This document shows positions 1-9,889 of a DNA stretch of 64,000 nucleotides, in pieces. The notes under the pieces were generated by a model. It worked only from the letters and a program-made list of their open reading frames with translations. It had not been told where the DNA came from and did no database searches. The position numbers and the translations under genes are program-made. Positions within the stretch are counted from its first letter, which is position 1; every line of letters begins with the position of its first letter. Source of the DNA: Candidatus Heimdallarchaeota archaeon (lineage in GTDB: Archaea > Asgardarchaeota > Heimdallarchaeia > Heimdallarchaeales > Heimdallarchaeaceae); assembly GCA_030603365.1 (NCBI GenBank), contig JAUVXV010000015.1, forward strand, positions 40,421-104,420. The letters run 5' to 3'.

Positions 1-2301
1 TCTCTCAAAAAAATCGACAGCTTGTTTGAGATTATGAACTTCATATGAGGGGGATAATACGCTAATGTAAGTTCCTTCCCAATAAAAATTATAACTATCA
101 TCTAAATTAGCTATACGAACACCTGTTTCTTTTACAAAGTAGTATTTTGCATACATCGGCCATTCTTCATCAGGATCATCTAATATCCACACATCAACAA
201 TCTCTCCATAATAGTTATACGTTGTTTCTCCAATGACTTCACCATCATTAGCTCCCATATAGAAAACATCGACTACTGCTCCCAAATAGAGATCATCTGG
301 ATTTAGCCAATAGGGAAATAAATCCCATGATGATGAAAACTCACGAGTGTATGGATTTAGGATATAAGTACCATAAACATATTCAGTGAGCGTATCAGCT
401 AAGAAATATATATAATTAAGAACATATTCTCGTGGACTCAAAATGTCCACAACTTCCCATTTTATACTAAACGGGTAAAAGTCATTAGGATATCCGTAAG
501 CTAAAATATCACCAATTTGAAGATTAATGACTTTTGCTATAGCTTCCACTGCTTTTTGAGCACTATTGTCAGCTTTTATTATTTCACCGGGAACTGGTTC
601 AATATACCCAGTAATATTATATGTTCCTATGGTACCTGGAGTGAAACCTATGCCAATAAAATGTTTTTCACGAGGAGCTAAACTTGGTATAATAGAAGTA
701 CCAAAATTTACATCATCAATTATAAGGCTAACATTGATATCCGTTTCTTCAAACAAACCCACATTAGATATCTGGATTTCAATCATAGTCTGCAAATCAT
801 ATGGAATTATATTTGGACAAAGAAGTTTAGCTTGTAGATTATGGTCTTGTAATCCGAAAATTGCTGCAAATGCATCTATTCTTCCCCATCCAAAGTAAAT
901 ATCATAACCAGGATCCCCCAAATCTACAGATGTTGTTTCCATTATATTATAAATCTGATCTGGAGTGTAAGTGGGAAATTCACTTAAGAGTAAAGCTGCT
1001 AATCCAGCAACATGAGAACAAGCTGCAGATGTTCCACTATCGTACATATAATCCCCCCAATAGCTCCCCCATATATGAGTAGAATAAATATCATCACCAG
1101 GTGCGGATATATCTAGCCAATCGCCATAATTTGAGTAGTAGGGTCTATTATCTGATGAACCAGTTGCTCCTACTGCAAAAACTCCTGATAATGCAGCAGG
1201 ATAGTAAGGGTCGTTTGTTCCATAGTTCCCTGATGCCGATATTACCATTATTCCAGCAGTAATCGCGTTTTGTACACTATCATTGACTAATTGAGAATAT
1301 CCATATCCCCCCAAACTGATACTAATGATGTGAGCTCCTTGTGCAACTGCATGATCAATACCAGATGCAAGGTTTTCAGCAGTTCCATAACCATTATTAT
1401 CTAACGTTTTTTCAGCAATTATGGAAACATCAGCGATACCAGCGATTCCTATACCATTATTTATAGTTGCAGCTATTATCCCTGCACAATGTGTTCCATG
1501 ATAATTATCATCAAAAGGATCATTATCATTATTTATAAAATCATAACCAAGAGGAAGATATTGACCTGCTAAATCAGGATGTGTATAGTCGATACCTGTG
1601 TCTAAAATAGCAACAATTACACTAGAAGAACCCATTTGAATATCCCATACATCTTCCATTCCTATGATTTGTGGTCCCCATTGATGAATCCAGCTTGGAT
1701 CATCAGGTATCAGTGCCTTTTCATAATAATAATTTGGTTCAATGTATTTTACACCTGGAATATTTAGAGCTTCAGTAAAGAAATTTTGTTGATAATTATA
1801 AATAAGATTCTTGGGGACTTGTATAAGAAGAAAACTACTGTATTGGTTAATTTGAGTAATTTCTACATCATATCTAACTAAATGTTCTACAGTTGATAAA
1901 AGATTGAATTGGTCATCATATTTCAGAACAAATTCAATTTTGTTATCTTCTCTAACTTTGAATAAAGAATCAGGATGATATCGCTGAAGAAATGGAGTGT
2001 CCAAAATACTCTTTAAAACTGTAACTTCTGAATCTAAGTCACTTGGAGTAATGAAAGAATCTATATCTCTACTTGAAAGTTCAGAAATGTCTTTTAAGTA
2101 CGCGTTATTCTCACTATCTTGATCTTCTTCTATTTTCTCTTCTGGTTCAGAATTGTTAATAGTTGTATATTCAGTTAGTTTGTTTATGTCATTTTCTGCA
2201 TTGATTGAACCATTTATAAGAGTTGTATTTCCTATTGTTCCGATTAATAAAACACACAATAATAAAATGAATTCTGTTTTTAGTTTGTTTTTTTCTGACA
2301 T
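1..2301 (-). CDS. Secreted subtilisin-like serine protease (S8), C-terminus cut by window edge
   Basis: The frame is open from an ATG at 2301 to the window edge (767 codons, no stop), so the C-terminus is missing. Residues about 8-30 form a signal peptide. An acidic linker and propeptide-like region follow. The S8 catalytic domain has Asp234 in DTGIDYTH, His268 in HGTHCAG, oxyanion Asn359 in SASGNYG and Ser425 in GTSAACSHVAG, so all four key residues are present. After about residue 480 comes a beta-rich region (CARDB-like 'VGLFEETDINVSLII') and further unassigned sequence. It probably degrades extracellular protein or matures surface proteins. It is divergent from the LVIVD-repeat gene, with which it shares a 290-base promoter region. 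Confidence 0.93.
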   Translation of the reverse strand, partial: MSEKNKLKTEFILLLCVLLIGTIGNTTLINGSINAENDINKLTEYTTINNSEPEEKIEEDQDSENNAYLKDISELSSRDIDSFITPSDLDSEVTVLKSILDTPFLQRYHPDSLFKVREDNKIEFVLKYDDQFNLLSTVEHLVRYDVEITQINQYSSFLLIQVPKNLIYNYQQNFFTEALNIPGVKYIEPNYYYEKALIPDDPSWIHQWGPQIIGMEDVWDIQMGSSSVIVAILDTGIDYTHPDLAGQYLPLGYDFINNDNDPFDDNYHGTHCAGIIAATINNGIGIAGIADVSIIAEKTLDNNGYGTAENLASGIDHAVAQGAHIISISLGGYGYSQLVNDSVQNAITAGIMVISASGNYGTNDPYYPAALSGVFAVGATGSSDNRPYYSNYGDWLDISAPGDDIYSTHIWGSYWGDYMYDSGTSAACSHVAGLAALLLSEFPTYTPDQIYNIMETTSVDLGDPGYDIYFGWGRIDAFAAIFGLQDHNLQAKLLCPNIIPYDLQTMIEIQISNVGLFEETDINVSLIIDDVNFGTSIIPSLAPREKHFIGIGFTPGTIGTYNITGYIEPVPGEIIKADNSAQKAVEAIAKVINLQIGDILAYGYPNDFYPFSIKWEVVDILSPREYVLNYIYFLADTLTEYVYGTYILNPYTREFSSSWDLFPYWLNPDDLYLGAVVDVFYMGANDGEVIGETTYNYYGEIVDVWILDDPDEEWPMYAKYYFVKETGVRIANLDDSYNFYWEGTYISVLSPSYEVHNLKQAVDFFER

Positions 2302-2592
2302 TTTAATCTAGTCCTATCTCTATTAGACTCAACAGTAATTAGGACCAGAACCCTCACATAGTACATCAGTAATTTAGATATCAAAAACAAGCTTACTTAT
2401 TCTCATATATTAACGTATGCTAGAAAATTTAGTTTAGCAACTGGCAGAAAATAGTATATTCAGTTATTTTACTACTAACAATATGAATGAATCATAAAGT
2501 AGCCAGTTTTTTATAATCGTTCTTGATTTGGTTTGCATAAAGCTTTTAACCTACTTTAGACTAAACTGTCTCTGTCAAAAGAAGATGATTAA

Positions 2593-4620
2593 ATGAAAAA
2601 CAAGCACGTAAAAATAACTATTTTCATGATTCTTTTAGGTTCAGCCTTTTGTTTTGTACCAAACAACCGAACAGATGTTCAAGCTGCTACTGGTATCTTT
2701 GTTGAAAATTTTTCAACCACAACATATCATGATATTGCTAATACAAATGCAACTGGATGGGGTACTGGAATTGTGAAAACTCCAGATAAACCAAATCCTG
2801 AACTTAAAGGTATTTTCAACAATTCCAAAGATCCAGTTGATGTCTTTGTAGATGGTAATTACGCATATGTAGCCGAATATCATGGTGATTTGACAATTCT
2901 TGACATCAGTGACCCTTCAGCTCCTACCAATGTAAGTCAGTATATCATAGGAAGTGCGGCAGGAACACCAACTGGTGTATATGTGAAGAATTCAGTATGT
3001 TATGTTGCTACAAGAAATTGGGGATTACAAATAGTGGATGTTTCTAATCCAGCTAGCCCAACAAACCTTAGTGCCTATCCTACTATAGATCATCCTGTTG
3101 ATGTTTATGTCGATGGGGATTACTACTACGTTGCTGACCAATATGGTGGAGTACAGATTGTTGATGTAACAGATCCAGCAAATCCATTTAATAGCTCTGT
3201 TATAAACTATGGTGGTTTTGTAAATGGAGTCTATATAAGCAGTTCAACACTCTACATCGCAGACTATTTTGGTAAATTTCTGGTTTATGATGTCACAAAT
3301 CCAGCTGCTCCAGTTTATAGAGGAAATGTTTCTTTAACAACTAATGCTTATGATTTATCTGTTGATGGCAATACAGCTTATGTTGCAAATGGTTGGGCAG
3401 GATTAGTTACAATTGATGTTACAAATCCGACAACTCCAACAATTTTGGATACATATAATTCAGGAGACTACGTTAAAGATGCTAAATTCGAAGAGCATAA
3501 AGTTTACATAACTGATTCAGCTTCTGGAGTTATAGTTATAGATGCCACAAATCCTTCAGATCTAGCTTTGATTGGTTCTTATGATACATGGAATTGGCCA
3601 GATGGCCTATTTGTAAAAGACCGAATGGTATATGTTGCTGACTATTTTGGTGGCTTACTCGTACTTGACCACACTGGTCATGAAAGTCCTATGTTTGCTC
3701 AATCTACTACAATTGTTCCTATTACTGATGATGCACAAGTCATCAAAGCTTCATTGTTATTAAACGACTATTCAACACTATGGAGTGGAATGGCAATTGG
3801 TTTGTATCTTTCAGCAGATGGAGGAGCAAATTGGCAAGCTGTAACACATGGTGCACTAACAACCTTAACTAATCCTGGAAAAGATTTAAGGTTTCGATTA
3901 CTGTTGATTAATCTCAATGCTGTTAATGCAACGTGGGTATCTGAATTAACTGTTGAGTATACAACTAAACTAGAAAGTGTTGTACAAGATTCACCTGGTG
4001 ATGGTTCGTACATAACTGATACCACGCCTACATTAATTTGGGATCCGATTGCGGGAGCTGCTAGTTATCTACTTCAAGTTGATGATGCACCAGATTTCAT
4101 ATCTCAAGTAGTTAATGCATCCGTTTCTGGAACAGCTACAAATTATACGACAACAACACTTTCAGACGGTTTATATCATTGGAGAATCCTAGCTATTGAT
4201 TCTGAGGGGGAGCCTGGAAAGTGGTCAAATGTCAGTACATTCACACTTGATACAACCGATCCTGTAGTTGTAGGAGAACCAAATTTTGAGATGAATGAAG
4301 GAGAAACTGGTCATAATGTTAATTGGACAATAACTGAAATCAATTTATATTCCTTTACAGTTTACCTCGATGAAACAGCTGTTCCCATGGGATTGTTAAC
4401 TTGGGATGGTACTACATTGTGGATTTCAACTGATGGATTAGGAGTCGGTGTACATAATTACACTCTGGAAGCGATAGACGACGCAGGTAATACTGGAACT
4501 GATACAGTATATGTAACAGTAAACATTGTTGTAGGAGAATTTAATCCTACAATCGTCATTCTTCCACTACTAATGGCAGTTGGAATTTGTTCAATTTTTA
4601 TCTTAAAGAGAAGAAAATAA
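2593..4620 (+). CDS. Secreted LVIVD-repeat beta-propeller surface protein with C-terminal membrane anchor
   Basis: 675 residues. An N-terminal signal peptide (about 1-31) is followed by at least seven repeats of roughly 42 residues with the pattern 'D.A.V.....GL.IVD.TNP..P', the LVIVD repeat that folds as a beta-propeller. From about residue 460 there are two Ig/fibronectin-like beta domains ('SPGDGSYITDTTPTLIWD', typical of Ig-like modules on cell surfaces). The C-terminus has a Gly-Glu-Phe-Asn motif, a hydrophobic helix and the basic tail KRRK, resembling an archaeal PEF-type sorting signal. It is probably an adhesion or binding protein displayed outside the cell. The ATG at 2593 is chosen because the signal peptide starts there. 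Ligand unknown. Confidence 0.9.
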   Translation: MKNKHVKITIFMILLGSAFCFVPNNRTDVQAATGIFVENFSTTTYHDIANTNATGWGTGIVKTPDKPNPELKGIFNNSKDPVDVFVDGNYAYVAEYHGDLTILDISDPSAPTNVSQYIIGSAAGTPTGVYVKNSVCYVATRNWGLQIVDVSNPASPTNLSAYPTIDHPVDVYVDGDYYYVADQYGGVQIVDVTDPANPFNSSVINYGGFVNGVYISSSTLYIADYFGKFLVYDVTNPAAPVYRGNVSLTTNAYDLSVDGNTAYVANGWAGLVTIDVTNPTTPTILDTYNSGDYVKDAKFEEHKVYITDSASGVIVIDATNPSDLALIGSYDTWNWPDGLFVKDRMVYVADYFGGLLVLDHTGHESPMFAQSTTIVPITDDAQVIKASLLLNDYSTLWSGMAIGLYLSADGGANWQAVTHGALTTLTNPGKDLRFRLLLINLNAVNATWVSELTVEYTTKLESVVQDSPGDGSYITDTTPTLIWDPIAGAASYLLQVDDAPDFISQVVNASVSGTATNYTTTTLSDGLYHWRILAIDSEGEPGKWSNVSTFTLDTTDPVVVGEPNFEMNEGETGHNVNWTITEINLYSFTVYLDETAVPMGLLTWDGTTLWISTDGLGVGVHNYTLEAIDDAGNTGTDTVYVTVNIVVGEFNPTIVILPLLMAVGICSIFILKRRK

Positions 4621-4657
4621 CTTCTCCTCTTTTCTTATTTTTTTATTTTATTTTTAC
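4621..4657 (+). terminator. T-rich transcription terminator
   Basis: Directly after the stop codon of the LVIVD-repeat gene the + strand is a run of T tracts broken by single C or A. Oligo-T tracts without a hairpin are the usual archaeal termination signal. Confidence 0.5.
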
Positions 4658-4705
4658 ACAATAATTAAATGCTGTTAGTGGGATTCAATGCTAGTTGTGT
4701 GATAA

Positions 4706-6352
4706 ATGAACTTGGAAACTGATATTCTTGTTATTGGTGGAGGAAGTGCAGGAACCATGGCAGCTATTGTCGCCAAAGAACAAAATCCAGATGCTGATGT
4801 AACCATTCTTGAAAAAGGAGAAATCAACCGTAGTGGTTCAATAGCACGTGGTATGGATGCACTCAATATAGTTGTTCAACCAGGTATAACTACTCCTGAA
4901 TTATATATGAATTCAGCACGTATAGCAACAGAAGGAATTGTAGATTACAAACCTAGCTACGTAATGGCTGAGAGGAGTTATTCTATTCTTAAACGTCTTG
5001 AAGGTTGGGGTATCCGTTTTCCCCGAGATGAAGAGAATAAATATATCTCATTACAAGTTCATGCAAAAGGTAGTTTTCTCTTAGAGATGGATTCTCCAGA
5101 ACTGAAACTTGTCTTAGCTGAAAAGGTCAAAGAAGCTGGAGTGAGAGTAGTAAATAGAACAATTGTTACCAAACTGCTAGTAAATAATGGAGAAGTAAAC
5201 GGAGCTATGGGTTTTAACATTAGGACAGGAGAATTTGTTGTCTGTAAAGCAAAAGCAACTATTCTTTCTAATGGAGGTTGTGCAAGATTTTCTCTTCCTA
5301 ATTCAGGGTATCTTTATGGAACATTTGATTATCCAGGAAACGCAGGTGATGGATATTCTCTTGCTTATCGAGCAGGTGCTCAGCTTACTGGATTTGAGTA
5401 TACCAATTGTTCTCCTCTCATAAAAGATATTAACTGCCCATTACTCTACATCACTTTGACTCGTGGAGCAGAGATTGTCAATGCCCTTGGTGAAACGATT
5501 GATCTTGAATATGTTTCTACTCAGAGAATGTTGAAGGAGCTTCGAGAAGGTAGGGGACCAGTTTTCATAAAAATGAATCATCTTTCTGAGGAACGAATAC
5601 AAGAAATCGAAAGGATACTATTTTCAGTAGAACGACCTATTCAGAAGAGATTCTGGGAAAACAGAGGAGTCGATTTTAGAGAAGGACTCATCGAATTAGG
5701 TGAAACAGAGTATCAACTTTGTGGTGGTCATGGTTTAACAGGTATTGTTGTTAATGAGAAAGCTGAAACTACTCTCAAAGGTCTTTATGCAGCAGGGGAT
5801 GTTGCTTGTGTGCCATTACAACATCTAACTGGAGCATTTGTTTTTGGTGAAGTAGCTGCTGAAGAAGCTGTCAAATTTGTCAGTAACAAGGAACACAGTA
5901 AAATTGATCAAAATCTGATAAATGATGAGGAACAAAGACTTCTCAAAGTTTTGGAAAATAACAAAACTGGGACAATATCAGTTCAAGATTTCGAATATAA
6001 AGTTAGACGAACAATTGGAGATTATGTTGTTCCTCCAAAAAATGAAACAAAATTGAATAGATTCTTATGGTGGCTTCCAAGGTTTAGAAAAGAAATGACG
6101 AACATACGAATTACTGACCATCATGAGTTAAGTCGTTTTGAGGAGATACAATTTATTCTAGATTGTGCAGAGCTCTCAGTACATGCCTCTCTTGCCCGAA
6201 AAGAGAGTCGCTGGGGTTGGTTCCATCATAGAACTGATTATCCTGAAAAAGATGATGAAAATTGGTTAAAGCATGTTGTTCTTGCTAAAGGATTAAAATC
6301 CGGAGAAGTTCAAACGGTTCTAGTTCCAATTGATGATGGAGGAGATCCATAA
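4706..6352 (+). CDS. AprA-like FAD flavoprotein (fumarate reductase / APS reductase alpha superfamily)
   Basis: 548 residues. The N-terminal FAD-binding fold has the dinucleotide motif DILVIGGGSAGTMAAI (about 6-21) and the ribose-binding Glu in TILEKGEI. The stretch GMDALNIVV with the following PGITTPELY is typical of adenylylsulfate reductase alpha subunits. A second FAD-contact motif, GLYAAGDVACVPLQHLTGAF, lies near residue 355. At 548 residues it is shorter than dissimilatory AprA (about 620-660), like the AprA-like proteins found outside sulfate reducers. Its stop overlaps the start of the ferredoxin by one base (TAATG), so the two are translationally coupled and probably form one complex. 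No Sat, Dsr or Qmo genes are in the window, so the substrate (APS, fumarate or other) cannot be assigned. Confidence 0.85.
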   Translation: MNLETDILVIGGGSAGTMAAIVAKEQNPDADVTILEKGEINRSGSIARGMDALNIVVQPGITTPELYMNSARIATEGIVDYKPSYVMAERSYSILKRLEGWGIRFPRDEENKYISLQVHAKGSFLLEMDSPELKLVLAEKVKEAGVRVVNRTIVTKLLVNNGEVNGAMGFNIRTGEFVVCKAKATILSNGGCARFSLPNSGYLYGTFDYPGNAGDGYSLAYRAGAQLTGFEYTNCSPLIKDINCPLLYITLTRGAEIVNALGETIDLEYVSTQRMLKELREGRGPVFIKMNHLSEERIQEIERILFSVERPIQKRFWENRGVDFREGLIELGETEYQLCGGHGLTGIVVNEKAETTLKGLYAAGDVACVPLQHLTGAFVFGEVAAEEAVKFVSNKEHSKIDQNLINDEEQRLLKVLENNKTGTISVQDFEYKVRRTIGDYVVPPKNETKLNRFLWWLPRFRKEMTNIRITDHHELSRFEEIQFILDCAELSVHASLARKESRWGWFHHRTDYPEKDDENWLKHVVLAKGLKSGEVQTVLVPIDDGGDP

Positions 6353-6546
6353 TGCCATTAATTGTTAACAAAGATCTTTGCACAAGCTGTGGTGTATGTG
6401 TAGAACGATGTACAATGGACATCATTAGATTGGACGACGAAGGATTCCCATACATTAAGTACGATGAATGTTGGTATTGTGGAGTGTGCGAAGAAGACTG
6501 TCCAGTAAATGCTGTAGTGATAGATTTACCATTCCTAGTGAAATAA
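6352..6546 (+). CDS. Small 2x[4Fe-4S] ferredoxin, AprB-like partner of the flavoprotein
   Basis: 64 residues with two cluster motifs, CTSCGVCVERC (about 10-20) and CWYCGVCEEDCP (about 40-51), each giving CxxCxxCxxxC. That is enough for two [4Fe-4S] clusters. Classical AprB is about 150 residues with a C-terminal tail that wraps AprA. This protein has only the ferredoxin core. It overlaps the upstream flavoprotein gene by one base and is expected to pass electrons to its FAD. Confidence 0.9.
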   Translation: MPLIVNKDLCTSCGVCVERCTMDIIRLDDEGFPYIKYDECWYCGVCEEDCPVNAVVIDLPFLVK

Positions 6547-6652
6547 GCATAAACAAGATAGTTACTTCTTTACGAAACCTAAAGATTAGAGAGAAAAAAC
6601 ACATATTAGAAAATCTAAAAATTAACCAATAGCACTACATGAGCGATTAAGA

Positions 6653-7177
6653 ATGATCAGATTAGAAACAGGCAGATTAATAGTTCGTAATTTTACTCTT
6701 GATGATTGGGAAGATCTAGCTGAATTAGCAATGAAATATGAACAATCAGAGTTAGCAAAATATGATGAGGGACCTTGGCCAAGCAATCTAGAAGAATATA
6801 AATCGATAGTTCAGAATTTTTCTGAAGGGGACGATTTTGTGGCTGTAATCTTAAAAGAACCAAAGAAACTGATAGGACTAATATTTAAAGCTAAGAAAGA
6901 AGATGGGAGGTTTGAATTTGGCTTTAATTTTCATTCTGATTTTCATGGGATGGGGTACGCTATAGAAAGCTGTCAAGCTGTTTTAGATTACATTTTTGAG
7001 GTATTAGATGCAGAAATTGTGACTGCAGGTACAGCTAAAATTAACAAACCATCAAATAATCTACTAAGACGACTGGGTTTTTGTTTAATAGGTGAAAAGA
7101 AGATATCTTTTAGAAAAGATAAAGAAGGTAAACCTATTGAATTTGTGGGATTAGATTATTCCCTTTCTAGAAAATAA
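6653..7177 (+). CDS. GNAT-family N-acetyltransferase (RimJ/RimL-like)
   Basis: 174 residues matching the Acetyltransf_3 layout: an N-terminal 'IRLETGRLIVRNFTLDDW' strand-helix, then the acetyl-CoA loop 'HSDFHGMGYAIES' and the C-terminal 'NLLRRLGFCLIGEKK' that is usual in RimJ/RimL-like enzymes. It probably acetylates a protein N-terminus or small amine; substrate unknown. It stands alone after the flavoprotein/ferredoxin pair (107-base gap) and is convergent with a second GNAT gene. Confidence 0.85.
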   Translation: MIRLETGRLIVRNFTLDDWEDLAELAMKYEQSELAKYDEGPWPSNLEEYKSIVQNFSEGDDFVAVILKEPKKLIGLIFKAKKEDGRFEFGFNFHSDFHGMGYAIESCQAVLDYIFEVLDAEIVTAGTAKINKPSNNLLRRLGFCLIGEKKISFRKDKEGKPIEFVGLDYSLSRK

Positions 7178-7240
7178 TTTGATCAATTCTTAAAGAACCA
7201 TTCTAAATTATTTTACTATATTAAATCAAATAACTTCAAT

Positions 7241-8221
7241 TTATTTTTCTTCTTTCCAAGCATGAGTTATTCTTTTCCAACCTTGCTCAAAACTAAATTT
7301 CTCATATAACTTGAGTGCAGCTACATTAGCGATATCTACCACAAGACTCATAGTTTTGAAACCAGAATTTTTGAGAGTGACTATTGCATGGTTTAATAGT
7401 TTAGAGCCTAGCTGATGTCCTCTATGATCAGGAATAACACCCATAATCCATAGATGGCCGTTACCTTCACCATGGGTGGGTTTAACGAGTGTAAAACCTA
7501 TGAATTTGGTTCCTTCAACAAGTACTATAGATGCTTCATTTATCATTTCGTCTTCCTTATCAAAATGTTCATCAAAATATTCTTTTCTTTCTTCATCTGT
7601 TTCAGAAAGAAAATTCCTATCTCCACTTTCACTAAAAGAATCATAGAAGCAAGAATATAGGTCATTATCATCAGCATTTTTCAAGAGAATAGTTTCTATT
7701 CCTTTAGGAAATTCTATTTCAGAAAGCTCTTGTTCTTCTAGATTGAGTGACATGAAAACAATTTCATCTTCCTCTAGAAGATTACAACTTGGATATATAG
7801 AAGGATCTACTGGATATTTTTCTAAAGAATCTATTTTCTCGTAACACAATTCTATTCTAGTGTGTTGTGTCTTCAAAGCATGATTTATGCATTCTGTGAA
7901 TAGAAGTTGAGCTACTTCTATTTTCTTGGGTTCATTAGGATGAATAAGAGGATGACCTCCTAATGCCCAAGGATTAATCTCTAACCTTTTGGAATCATGT
8001 ACAAAGAGAAGAACCCATCCCACTAAATTATTTTCTTTGTAAGCTTCTACTACAATAGGAACTTCATCATAATCTAGATTTTGTATCCAACTTCCTATAC
8101 CTTCAATGGATGCATTGATTTCGGGTCTAGTAATTTTCCAAATTACATGTGTTAACATTGCCAAGTCTAGAACATTTAGATGTTCATCTAACTTTTGTGT
8201 TTTAATTTGTATATTATTCAT
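7241..8221 (-). CDS. Two-domain GNAT-family acetyltransferase
   Basis: 326 residues. The C-terminal half is a clear GNAT domain: 'LWIMGVIPDHRGHQLGSKLL' holds the R/QxxGxG-type acetyl-CoA loop, followed by 'LVVDIANVAALKLYEKFSF'. The N-terminal half looks like a second, degenerate GNAT domain, the arrangement seen in mycothiol-synthase-like proteins. Substrate not predictable. It is convergent with the RimJ-like gene. Confidence 0.83.
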   Translation of the reverse strand: MNNIQIKTQKLDEHLNVLDLAMLTHVIWKITRPEINASIEGIGSWIQNLDYDEVPIVVEAYKENNLVGWVLLFVHDSKRLEINPWALGGHPLIHPNEPKKIEVAQLLFTECINHALKTQHTRIELCYEKIDSLEKYPVDPSIYPSCNLLEEDEIVFMSLNLEEQELSEIEFPKGIETILLKNADDNDLYSCFYDSFSESGDRNFLSETDEERKEYFDEHFDKEDEMINEASIVLVEGTKFIGFTLVKPTHGEGNGHLWIMGVIPDHRGHQLGSKLLNHAIVTLKNSGFKTMSLVVDIANVAALKLYEKFSFEQGWKRITHAWKEEK

Positions 8222-8474
8222 TTGTCTAATGCCTCCTTCTGAGTATTCAATTATTTAAGTGTAATCAGCAAAAATCAATGAACTCTATAGTAACAGACTA
8301 ATTAACCAGAATATCAAGGTCATCACAAGAGATGGAGTTACAAATGAGCAACTAAAATTTTGAAAGAGAGCAATTACAGAATTCCTTCAACTGCTCACGA
8401 AGTAAGACAAACAAAAAAGAAAAAGATAGAAAGAAGGGAGAGGAGTAAACCTAGAAAATAGAGAAATAAATAAT

Positions 8475-9638
8475 CTATTTCCTTTTTTTACTGTAGACAA
8501 CTAATGGTATTGCTAGGAATGTAATAATCATGATGAAAGATATGTAACCACTAGTATATTCGGAAATCTCTGGAATTACTTCTAAAGGATAAAGGTCTTG
8601 AGAACCTGCTGTACCATCAATTGTATAGTAACTACTTACTGCAGGACTCCAATTACTCCAATAATTTCCCTCGAGTAACAATTCATCATACCACTGATCT
8701 CCAGCGTCATCTAGAGCTTGAATGGTGGAGCCAGCAAGATTGTTATCAAAGAATGCATTATGATATATCTTATTAATTCCTACTGAAAGAGACATACTTA
8801 ATCCATATGATGTACTTGTTTCAACGTGATTATTAGTTATCACACTACCTGATGATCCCACAATCCTCATACCAAAGAAATTACCTATTAGATAATTATT
8901 AGTAATAATTAAATCTAAACTGTCTTCAATTAGAATACCAGTATCAGCATTATTTGAACAAGTATTATGAGTGATGCTTGTACCATTTGAGTTCTCCACA
9001 CTTATTCCTACCCCAACAGTTTCATTACAGATATTTTTGTGTATTAAAACTCCATGAGAATCTAGAATGTGAATACCAAGTTCTGCAACAATTTTATTAT
9101 TTTTAACGTAAGTAAAGTCAGATTCTCTTATATCGATTCCACCTGTAAAGGAGACTATATAGTTATCATTAATTGTTGAGCTTATTCCTCCATTTAGTTT
9201 AAGACCATCGTTTCCTGTTGAGACTATCACATTATTGAGAATGACTACTGTTTCTTCAGCCATGTTTTGATATTTGCCCAAGAAAATAGCATAATTTGTG
9301 TCTGTCTTAAGAAAACAATTTTGGATAATGAAGTGTTTAGTAGTATAACCACCGAAATTAAGACAATAATCACCAGAAGTTGTGATATTGTAATTTTCAA
9401 TACGATAAGGGTTAACAGCTGATCCTTCTCCAGGGAATCCATAAGATTCAAAATCAGAATCAACATCAATAGTCATTGGTGACTGTACAATCAAATCGTC
9501 TAATGATGGTAGATCTGAGAGGGGATTGGTTGATGTAGTAGCTGATGTTTTGTTTACTCCTGCATTTAATACTACAGTATATAGAATTAAAAGAGATAGA
9601 ATTAACATAATTGATACTTTGAGATTGTTTCTTTTCAC
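8475..9638 (-). CDS. Surface NosD-like right-handed beta-helix protein with PEF-like C-terminal anchor
   Basis: 387 residues. Signal peptide about 7-34. Residues about 60-330 are parallel beta-helix repeats with the 'N.I....GI.I..S...I..N' pattern of NosD/PbH1 (carbohydrate-binding/sugar hydrolase fold). 'LEGNYWSNWSP' closes the helix. The C-terminus carries VIPEISEYTSG, a hydrophobic helix and the tail SKKRK. The same anchor is on the paralogue at 62521-63668, and the mature N-termini also match. The helix has no visible catalytic motif, so it may bind glycans or serve as an adhesin. Confidence 0.87.
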   Translation of the reverse strand: MKRNNLKVSIMLILSLLILYTVVLNAGVNKTSATTSTNPLSDLPSLDDLIVQSPMTIDVDSDFESYGFPGEGSAVNPYRIENYNITTSGDYCLNFGGYTTKHFIIQNCFLKTDTNYAIFLGKYQNMAEETVVILNNVIVSTGNDGLKLNGGISSTINDNYIVSFTGGIDIRESDFTYVKNNKIVAELGIHILDSHGVLIHKNICNETVGVGISVENSNGTSITHNTCSNNADTGILIEDSLDLIITNNYLIGNFFGMRIVGSSGSVITNNHVETSTSYGLSMSLSVGINKIYHNAFFDNNLAGSTIQALDDAGDQWYDELLLEGNYWSNWSPAVSSYYTIDGTAGSQDLYPLEVIPEISEYTSGYISFIMIITFLAIPLVVYSKKRK

Positions 9639-9853
9639 GATAGTTCATTCCTGCGATTATTTATTATACTTGATAGTATTTGTATGCTACTAATGTATTT
9701 TTAAGTGTTATTGAAGCAAATCTTCTGATTATTCCTTTTTTTATTTTTTCAGCATTTTGCAAAGCTATCTCACTTCCAAGAAAGAGGGGATTATGACAAT
9801 GCTTTTATTTCCTACATAAATTCAGATTTGAATTAGACCAGACATTCCAAATA

Positions 9854-9861
9854 TTTAAATA
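9854..9861 (+). promoter_or_regulatory. TATA-like box for the small secreted protein gene
   Basis: TTTAAATA is centred about 32 bases before the ATG at 9890. This spacing puts transcription start a few bases before the start codon, as in short-leader archaeal mRNAs. Confidence 0.4.
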
Positions 9862-9889
9862 CACTATGGAAAATATAGTTCAGATATAA

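Noticed and set aside
566..1082. Two + strand open frames near the left edge
   Set aside because: They are antisense to the intact subtilisin catalytic and following domains, which carry all key residues.
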